From a virus, in IMG/VR virus record IMGVR_UViG_3300028397_000006, positions 1-35,019 of that record: DNA of 35,019 bases, one strand, 5' to 3'. The position numbers and the translations under genes were made by a program. This document shows, piece after piece, positions 7,767 through 12,387 of the stretch (positions within the stretch are counted from its first letter, which is position 1; each line of letters opens with the position of its first letter). The notes below the pieces were generated by a model. That model was given only the letters and a program-made list of their open reading frames with translations. It was not told the origin of the DNA and searched no databases.

Positions 7767-7898
7767 ATGGCAAAAAAGAGAACAAAGAAAAACATGAAAA
7801 ATCCTTGTTGGAAAGGTTATGAAGCTATAGGTATGAAGAAAAAAGGCGGTAAAAAAGTACCTAACTGTGTGCCTGTTAAAGGAAAAAAGAAAAAATAA
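7767..7898 (+). CDS. Tiny lysine-rich protein with CWKGY...VPNCVP motif
   Basis: A 43-residue protein with 16 Lys and one Arg. The core PCWKGYEAIGMKKKGGKK, followed by VPNCVP, matches a short motif I recall at the ends of structural proteins in marine cyanophages and related phages; here it stands alone as a gene. The two cysteines (residues 14 and 34) could form a disulfide or bind metal. It starts three bases after the spanin-like gene and its TAA overlaps the next ATG (TAATG). DNA condensation in the virion or association with capsid proteins is possible; no function is established. Confidence 0.7.
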   Translation: MAKKRTKKNMKNPCWKGYEAIGMKKKGGKKVPNCVPVKGKKKK

Positions 7899-8146
7899 TG
7901 GCAATAAGAAAAACTACAAAAGGTAAAGGTCGTAACTTTAGAAGCACAGAAGAAGGTGCTGGTATGACATCTAAAGGTGTTAAAGCCTATAGAAAAGCTA
8001 ATCCTGGTAGTAAACTTAAAACCGCTGTAACTGGAAAAGTTAAAAAAGGCAGTAAGGCTGCTAAACGTAGAAAAGCTTTTTGTGCTAGATCCAAAGGTTG
8101 GAAAGGCGAAAGAGGTTTAGCTGCTAGAAAAAGATGGAAATGTTAA
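7898..8146 (+). CDS. Small basic protein, DUF6321-like
   Basis: An 82-residue, strongly basic protein. The segment GAGMTSKGVKAYRKANPG, followed by SKLKTAVTGKVKKGSKAAKRRKAFCAR, matches from memory a short conserved family (DUF6321) common in marine phages and environmental bacteria. It keeps the features K.YR..NPGSKL.TAVTGKV..GSK.A.RR..FCAR and ends in Cys. The start overlaps the upstream stop by one base. The function is unknown; the charge suggests nucleic-acid contact. The family name is from memory and should be tested with a profile search. Confidence 0.8.
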   Translation: MAIRKTTKGKGRNFRSTEEGAGMTSKGVKAYRKANPGSKLKTAVTGKVKKGSKAAKRRKAFCARSKGWKGERGLAARKRWKC

Positions 8147-8158
8147 AATAAAATAAAG

Positions 8159-8242
8159 ATGGCGTACGGTAAGAAAAAAATGACTAAAAAAACTACTAAA
8201 AAAAAGGTTGTAAAATCAAAGTCTAAAAAAACTAAAAAATAA
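8159..8242 (+). CDS. 27-residue lysine-rich peptide
   Basis: ATG at 8159, TAA at 8240-8242; 14 of 27 residues are Lys (MAYGKKKMTKK...). It sits 12 bases after the DUF6321-like gene, in the same cluster of tiny basic proteins. A-rich DNA can give such a frame by chance, but the spacing and the MAYGKK opening, which I recall from similar short phage genes, favour a real gene. Confidence 0.45.
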   Translation: MAYGKKKMTKKTTKKKVVKSKSKKTKK

Positions 8243-8259
8243 AATAAAAACACAATTAA

Positions 8260-8433
8260 ATGGAATCAAATGAATCAAAGGGTTTAGGAGACTCAATAGA
8301 AAAATTCACAACAGCTACTGGTATAAAAAAATTAGCAGACAAAATACCAGGTGGCTGCGGTTGTAAAGCTAGAAAAGAAAAATTAAATCAAATGTTTCCT
8401 TATGGAAAAAAAGAAACAAAAAAAGAAGTTTAA
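8260..8433 (+). CDS. Small CxC-motif protein
   Basis: A 57-residue protein. Residues 5-30 form a helical region (ESKGLGDSIEKFTTATGIKK), then IPGGCGCKARKEKLNQMFPY carries a Cys-Gly-Cys pair followed by basic and aromatic residues. It reads like a small conserved protein of marine Bacteroidota phages, recalled from memory and without assigned function. Its 3' end overlaps the following holin-like gene by 32 bases in another frame. The C-G-C pair could bind a metal or form a redox site with partners; two cysteines alone are not a full zinc finger. Confidence 0.65.
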   Translation: MESNESKGLGDSIEKFTTATGIKKLADKIPGGCGCKARKEKLNQMFPYGKKETKKEV

Positions 8434-8860
8434 TGAAACAAAGGTAGGTATTTTTTTAAAAGAAAAAGCTCCTAGCATTATAAATAAGTTAGGTGATTTT
8501 CTGCCAGATCAAGGTGGTCTTGGAATTGTAAAAAATATTATAACAAGTGATTCTAGTATAGAACCACAGGATAAAGAAATAGCTTTAAACCTGTTAGAAC
8601 AGGACATAGCTGAAATGACCAATATTTCTAGTCGCTGGAAAAGTGACATGAGTTCAGATTCTTGGCTAAGTAAAAACACTCGTCCACTTACATTAATTTA
8701 CCTTACTTTATCAATGACAATTTTAATGGTATTAGATTCAACTGTTATATTAGATATAAATAACGGTTGGGTATCATTACTTGAAGCTTTATTAATAACG
8801 GTATATGTAGCATACTTCGGAAGTCGTGGGGCTGAAAAAATAACAAAAATAAGAAAATAA
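8402..8860 (+). CDS. Putative 3TM-type phage holin
   Basis: A 152-residue protein with a basic N-terminal helix region and at least two transmembrane helices near residues 95-113 (RPLTLIYLTLSMTILMVLD) and 122-141 (LLEALLITVYVAYFGSRG). The signature RWKSDM..DSWLSKN.RP (78-94) directly before the first span is characteristic of the 3TM holin family linked to phage and gene-transfer-agent release. It overlaps the CxC gene by 32 bases. It lies 1.4 kb after the amidase, so it may be the main holin, with the single-span protein at 6810 acting as partner, pinholin or antiholin. Confidence 0.75.
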   Translation: MEKKKQKKKFNETKVGIFLKEKAPSIINKLGDFLPDQGGLGIVKNIITSDSSIEPQDKEIALNLLEQDIAEMTNISSRWKSDMSSDSWLSKNTRPLTLIYLTLSMTILMVLDSTVILDINNGWVSLLEALLITVYVAYFGSRGAEKITKIRK

Positions 8861-8866
8861 AAAAAA

Positions 8867-9604
8867 ATGAGTGTAATAGGAACAACACATAAACAACCAA
8901 GAGTTTTTGCACACGATGCAGTATCTCTTAGGAATTTACCAGGATGTATCTACAGAGGTATAACAAACATAGATTTAGTTAGCCAAAACGGAGGTTCTGG
9001 TTTTATGGCAGATCAGGTTTATAATGCTTTAACCACTGGTGCAGCTGGAACAGTTATACAAGTACAAGTTACTGCAGTAGACGTAGATGGTAAAATAGAA
9101 TCATTGGATGTTTTAAATTCTAATTGTCAAAGTACTAATTTATCTCTTCTTGATAGTCTAACTGTTTTATGGGCGCCAGATGCAGATGGTGTATATGAAG
9201 AAGGTGAAGATGCTGTAGATTTTATAATAATTGATGGATTAGATAATACTAGTTGGGATTACGGGTGTCCTATATCACCAGCAGGAACTAGATTTCCACT
9301 AGAAGACCCAGTTCCAGCTTCTTATAGCCCAATGTTATCTTACAGACAAAAAGATTTAATAGATTTAAAATGTCTTGAATGTAGTTACAAAGCTTTAAGT
9401 CCTGGAGCTGCGTTATACATAGGATATGATTTAGAAAGTATTACGGTTACTATGGAAAGCGGTAACCAGACTACGTTTTACAACGTTCCAGCTGGTAGTT
9501 TTTTACCTGTTGCTGTTTTAACAGTTTGTCAAGCTAAAGCTATTGATGGCGATGAGGCTCCTACTGCCGAAGATTTAAAAGAATATATTACGTGCTTGTT
9601 TTAG
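8867..9604 (+). CDS. Hypothetical virion-associated protein
   Basis: A 245-residue acidic protein with no signal peptide or membrane span. It is predicted mostly beta from alternating hydrophobic patterns (TVIQVQVTAVDVDGKIESLDVL, ALYIGYDLESITVTME). There are Cys residues in CIYRG, NCQST, GCPIS, KCLECSY, TVCQAK and a terminal TCLF, but no clear metal-binding array. It follows the holin by six bases and precedes the collagen-like fibre, so a fibre, decoration or adhesion role is possible. No family is recognised. Confidence 0.7.
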   Translation: MSVIGTTHKQPRVFAHDAVSLRNLPGCIYRGITNIDLVSQNGGSGFMADQVYNALTTGAAGTVIQVQVTAVDVDGKIESLDVLNSNCQSTNLSLLDSLTVLWAPDADGVYEEGEDAVDFIIIDGLDNTSWDYGCPISPAGTRFPLEDPVPASYSPMLSYRQKDLIDLKCLECSYKALSPGAALYIGYDLESITVTMESGNQTTFYNVPAGSFLPVAVLTVCQAKAIDGDEAPTAEDLKEYITCLF

Positions 9605-9633
9605 GTAATAAAAATACTATTAATAACAGGTTA

Positions 9634-9720
9634 ATGACAACTAGACACAAAAGAAAAAGTATTGTATCTAAGCAAACTTTGTTTAGTGTTATTTTGTCTT
9701 TTTTTAAACGTAGTAACTAG
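9634..9720 (+). CDS. Possible 28-residue basic peptide
   Basis: ATG at 9634 to TAG at 9718-9720 encodes a short basic peptide with a hydrophobic middle (QTLFSVILSFFKR). It is the only open plus-strand reading that fills the 122-base gap between better supported genes, and it starts 29 bases after the previous stop. Short length makes a chance frame quite possible. Confidence 0.3.
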   Translation: MTTRHKRKSIVSKQTLFSVILSFFKRSN

Positions 9721-9726
9721 ATAAAT

Positions 9727-9906
9727 ATGCCTATATTAAGCACTAAAAACACTATTGCCTGTGTTCGCTTGTTGAAAGGTTTGAAATCTCCTACTCCACC
9801 GGCACCAAGACCTGGAGATGATAAAATAATTCAAGAACTAGGAGAGGAACCTATTTATATATTGCTTGAAAACAGTTCTAGTACAGATTTTATAATACAA
9901 GAATAA
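9727..9906 (+). CDS. Small hypothetical protein before the collagen-like fibre
   Basis: A 59-residue protein (MPILSTKNTIACVRLLKG...) with a Pro-rich middle (SPTPPAPRPGDD) and a hydrophobic/acidic C-terminus (EEPIYILLENSSSTDFIIQE). Its TAA overlaps the fibre ATG (TAATG), which strongly suggests coupled translation and supports the gene. It may act with the fibre, for example as chaperone or attachment factor, but this is only positional. Confidence 0.6.
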   Translation: MPILSTKNTIACVRLLKGLKSPTPPAPRPGDDKIIQELGEEPIYILLENSSSTDFIIQE

Positions 9907-11027
9907 TGGCTAATAAAAAAATATCACAATTTACACCTCAAACTGACATAACTCAAATACAAGGTTTAGCTGGTTATGACCGCAATGAAAACATTAAAAT
10001 TAGTGGTTCAGAACTAATAAGTTCTTTGATAAATAATGGACTTGGTGGCATACAAGGACCTCCTGGCGAGCAAGGTGAACAAGGTATACAAGGAGAAACA
10101 GGTATTCAAGGACCTCCAGGTGAACAAGGAGAAGATGGTGTGCGAGGTTCTCAAGGTCTGCGAGGTGAAAAAGGTGATCCAGGAGAACAAGGTGAACAAG
10201 GAGAAAGTGGCGCTAACGGAGCTCAGGGAATACAAGGAGTAAATGGAACTAATGGGACTAACGGAGCTCAGGGAGAAAGAGGAGAACCTGGAACAAACGG
10301 TAGAGATGGAGCTCAAGGAATACAAGGAGAGCCAGGAGAACAAGGTATTCAAGGATTACCTGGAGTTACAGGGGCGCAAGGTGGTGTAGGACCTGGTATT
10401 ACACTTAAAGGTAATGTTGCTAATGTAAGTGATTTACCTGCAAGTGGAAATGCACAAGGAGACGCTTATATAGTACAATCAAATGATTCGATATGGATTT
10501 GGGATGGAGACGAATGGATTGATGGTGGGTCTATTCAAGGTCCTCAAGGGGTTCAGGGATTACCTGGAACAAACGGAACTAATGGAGCTAGAGGTATTCA
10601 AGGGGAAACTGGTGAACAAGGAGAGCAAGGTGAACCTGGAGTCGCTGGAGCTAGAGGACCAGCAGGAACTAACGGGACTAATGGAGCACAAGGAATACCT
10701 GGGGTTAATGGAACTAACGGTAGAGATGGAGCTAACGGATCACAAGGTGCTCAAGGTGAGCAAGGTGAAGAAGGAGCACAAGGTGCTCAAGGTCCAGCAG
10801 GTAGTCAAGGGCCAGCGGGCGCACAAGGTCCACAAGGTTTACAAGGCGACCCAGCTAAAACAGTTGACGTTATTGTTGATTTTGCTATTAATGAAGGTCC
10901 AATTACAAATATAGATTTAAACTCAAGAAGTGGTTGTGTAACTTTCACAACGGCATCTGGCTTTCAATTTGCGTTGGCTCCAGGAGAATGTAGACCTGAA
11001 CTAAATCCAGATGATGAAGGTAGATAG
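9906..11027 (+). CDS. Collagen-like phage fibre protein
   Basis: A 373-residue protein. Residues 4-43 form a short N-terminal module (KKISQFTPQTDITQIQGL ... ISGSELISSL) resembling virion-attachment segments and the start of the 996-residue protein. Two Gly-X-Y collagen stretches follow, about residues 48-163 and 210-317, rich in GEQGEQ, GTNGTNGAQ and GPAG triplets. A non-collagen hinge at 164-209 (ITLKGNVANVSDLPASGN ... YIVQ ... WIWDGDEWIDGG) separates them and resembles hinges in other phage fibres. The 56-residue C-terminal domain contains two Cys (RSGCVTF, PGECRP). A trimeric triple helix tipped with a small binding domain is the likely form; host attachment is inferred. Confidence 0.85.
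   Translation: MANKKISQFTPQTDITQIQGLAGYDRNENIKISGSELISSLINNGLGGIQGPPGEQGEQGIQGETGIQGPPGEQGEDGVRGSQGLRGEKGDPGEQGEQGESGANGAQGIQGVNGTNGTNGAQGERGEPGTNGRDGAQGIQGEPGEQGIQGLPGVTGAQGGVGPGITLKGNVANVSDLPASGNAQGDAYIVQSNDSIWIWDGDEWIDGGSIQGPQGVQGLPGTNGTNGARGIQGETGEQGEQGEPGVAGARGPAGTNGTNGAQGIPGVNGTNGRDGANGSQGAQGEQGEEGAQGAQGPAGSQGPAGAQGPQGLQGDPAKTVDVIVDFAINEGPITNIDLNSRSGCVTFTTASGFQFALAPGECRPELNPDDEGR
10047..10394 (+). repeat. Gly-X-Y coding repeat, block 1
   Basis: Degenerate 9-base triplet-of-codons repeats encode collagen-like Gly-X-Y. Strings such as GGAACTAATGGGACTAACGG near 10243 recur almost unchanged in block 2 near 10664, which suggests recombination between the blocks. Confidence 0.8.
10533..10856 (+). 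repeat. Gly-X-Y coding repeat, block 2
   Basis: Second collagen-coding stretch after the 46-residue hinge. It shares the GTNGTNGAQG and GEQGEQGEPG units with block 1 and shifts to GAQGPAG-type triplets towards its end. Confidence 0.8.
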
Positions 11028-11042
11028 GGTTAATAAATTAAT

Positions 11043-11060
11043 TATCAAGTGATAGTATAA
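11043..11060 (+). promoter_or_regulatory. Candidate phage promoter/operator, copy 2
   Basis: TATCA-AG-TGATAGTATAA matches 3806-3823 at 17 of 18 positions and lies at the same distance from the next start codon (ATCA to ATG 41 bases). The preceding GGTTAATAAAT at 11028-11038 also matches 3758-3768 beside copy 1. It precedes the block of small genes, GroES-like protein and terminases, so the two blocks may share a control signal. Confidence 0.55.
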
Positions 11061-11084
11061 GTAATAACAATTAAATAAAATAAA

Positions 11085-11342
11085 ATGAAAATAAAAGAAG
11101 AACACTTAAAAACAATTCAAGAACAACAATCAAAGTTGAATAATCTATTAAATCAAATAGGTTATGTTTCCGCACAAAAACATTCTTTACTTCACGACTT
11201 TTCTAAAGTAAATAAAGAAACTGAAGATTTTAAATCTATATTAGAAGAAGAGTATGGCTCGATAAATATAGACGTTACTACAGGTGAATATACTATAGTT
11301 GAAAAAGAAGCCAAGCTAGAAGTAGTTAAGGAGGACAAATAA
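11085..11342 (+). CDS. Small coiled-coil protein
   Basis: An 85-residue, charged, mostly helical protein (KIKEEHLKTIQEQQSKLNNL to about residue 53) with a short beta-like acidic end (YGSINIDVTTGEYTIVEKE). It is first after the second regulatory element, and its TAA overlaps the next ATG (TAATG). It resembles small coiled-coil proteins found before packaging genes in tailed phages; no function is assigned. Confidence 0.7.
   Translation: MKIKEEHLKTIQEQQSKLNNLLNQIGYVSAQKHSLLHDFSKVNKETEDFKSILEEEYGSINIDVTTGEYTIVEKEAKLEVVKEDK
11328..11334 (+). promoter_or_regulatory. Shine-Dalgarno-like AAGGAGG
   Basis: AAGGAGG ends seven bases before the ATG at 11342 and lies inside the last codons of the preceding gene. 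It is one of the few classical ribosome-binding sequences in a window where most starts have only A/T-rich leaders, so it is notable, though it also encodes Val-Lys-Glu-Asp in frame. Confidence 0.4.
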
Positions 11343-11575
11343 TGTCTACTGTTATAAGAAAAATTAGTATAGGATCTGATTACAAAAATGATGCCATGCA
11401 TTATTCAGTAGGTCAAGAAGTTTATGGTGGTCACACTATATGTGACATACTAAATGACGAAGCTAAAGGTGAATATTCTATTTATATTAAAAAAGAGGGA
11501 GAGGTTTTACCTTGGAAAAGGTTTAATTCTAACATGGCAATAGCTGTAGAATATAATTTACACTACGGTGAATAG
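11342..11575 (+). CDS. Conserved-looking small phage protein
   Basis: A 77-residue protein with the phrases ISIGSDYKNDAMHYSVGQ, GGHTICDIL and YSIYIKKEGEVLPWKRFN followed by VEYNL. I recall such phrases in short uncharacterised proteins of marine phages. It looks like a small beta-rich domain. The start overlaps the previous stop by one base; its end overlaps the GTG start of the GroES-like gene by eight bases. The function is unknown. Confidence 0.7.
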   Translation: MSTVIRKISIGSDYKNDAMHYSVGQEVYGGHTICDILNDEAKGEYSIYIKKEGEVLPWKRFNSNMAIAVEYNLHYGE

Positions 11576-12272
11576 TATATATGACTATATAGTAAAACCA
11601 ATAGGTGAAAGATACAACAATACTAAAAAAGTTGGTAATAAAAACTTAATTTTAAATACTAAAATAGAAACTTTTAAAGTTATCAACAAAAAAGCTATTG
11701 TAATTTCTACTCCATCTGGTTATAAACTACCTATAAAAAAAGGCGATATTGTCTACATACATCATAATGTATTTAGAAAATATTACAACATGAAAGGCAA
11801 ACAGCAGAATAGTAGATCTTATTTTAAAGATGATATGTATTTTTGCTCACCAGATCAAATATATTTATATGAAAGAAATAAACAAAAATATTCTTTTATG
11901 GATAGGTGTTTTATTAAACCATTGGTTTCAAGTAAGATTGGTGAAAAGACTATTAAAAACATGGGCTTGCTTAAATATAGTAATAAAATATTAAGTAAGT
12001 TAGGTGTAAATGAAAACGATATAGTTAGCTTTCCTAATAAAAGAGAGTGGGAGTTTGTTATAGATGGTGAATTATTATATTGTATGAAATCTAAAGATAT
12101 ATTATTAAAACATGAACGTCAAGGAAACGAAGAAGAATATAATTCAAGCAGCACAACTTGCTGTCAAGGAGTTGATAAAAGTTGCAAAAGAGCCGATAGT
12201 GGATACGGGGGAAGATGTGACTGCGGATCGTTTGAAAAATGCCGCTGCAACAAAGAAGTTAGCTATATTTGA
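11568..12272 (+). CDS. Tandem Cpn10/GroES-like co-chaperonin with Cys-rich overlapping tail
   Basis: A 234-residue protein from a GTG start. Residues 4-102 look like one Cpn10 domain: IVKPIGERYNN strand, mobile-loop-like segment with L27-I28-L29, AIVISTPSG, PIKKGDIVYIHHNVF and closing DQIYLYE. Residues 108-183 look like a second Cpn10 domain lacking a mobile loop (MDRCFIKPL, GVNENDIVSFP, EWEFVIDGELLYCMKSKDILL). Relatives I recall end soon after QGNEEEYN. Here the frame runs on for about 40 residues with seven Cys (198-227), all inside the next gene's overlapping coding region. T4 gp31-type capsid-folding co-chaperonin is the likely role. The start is GTG because no in-frame ATG precedes the conserved strand. 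Confidence 0.65.
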   Translation: MNSIYDYIVKPIGERYNNTKKVGNKNLILNTKIETFKVINKKAIVISTPSGYKLPIKKGDIVYIHHNVFRKYYNMKGKQQNSRSYFKDDMYFCSPDQIYLYERNKQKYSFMDRCFIKPLVSSKIGEKTIKNMGLLKYSNKILSKLGVNENDIVSFPNKREWEFVIDGELLYCMKSKDILLKHERQGNEEEYNSSSTTCCQGVDKSCKRADSGYGGRCDCGSFEKCRCNKEVSYI

Positions 12273-12387
12273 TGCGTTTGAAATATTAACAAGAATTCAA
12301 GAAGAAGAAGATAAGTTAAGTGTAAAACCAAAAGAAGAAAAAGAAGAAAGAAATTTTAGAGGTTTTGCGGAAGGGCGTAGTAAATGA
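12112..12387 (+). CDS. Putative small terminase / DNA-packaging protein
   Basis: A 91-residue, mainly helical, highly charged protein immediately upstream of the large terminase, with a four-base ATGA overlap. The core VTADRLKNAAATKKLAIFDA, followed by FEILTRIQEEED, resembles short packaging-associated proteins next to terminases in marine phages, from memory. There is no obvious helix-turn-helix, and it is shorter than many small terminases. Its only ATG lies at 12112 inside the GroES-like frame, giving a 161-base overlap in the +1 frame. The coherent helical sequence makes this the functional frame of the overlap. A later TTG start (Leu21 region) is possible. Confidence 0.6.
   Translation: MNVKETKKNIIQAAQLAVKELIKVAKEPIVDTGEDVTADRLKNAAATKKLAIFDAFEILTRIQEEEDKLSVKPKEEKEERNFRGFAEGRSK

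Noticed and set aside
10047-10856. Possible CRISPR-like array from regular repeats
   Set aside because: The repeats are degenerate, in frame, lack unique spacers and encode collagen triplets.
10036-10914. Open frames in other phases and on the minus strand across the collagen repeats
   Set aside because: The 9-base repeats keep alternative phases open by chance; the Gly-X-Y frame is the meaningful one.
12090-12125. Programmed frameshift fusing the GroES-like and packaging proteins
   Set aside because: The relation is +1, no classic slippery heptamer in the right phase or stimulatory stem was found, and the packaging gene has its own ATG.
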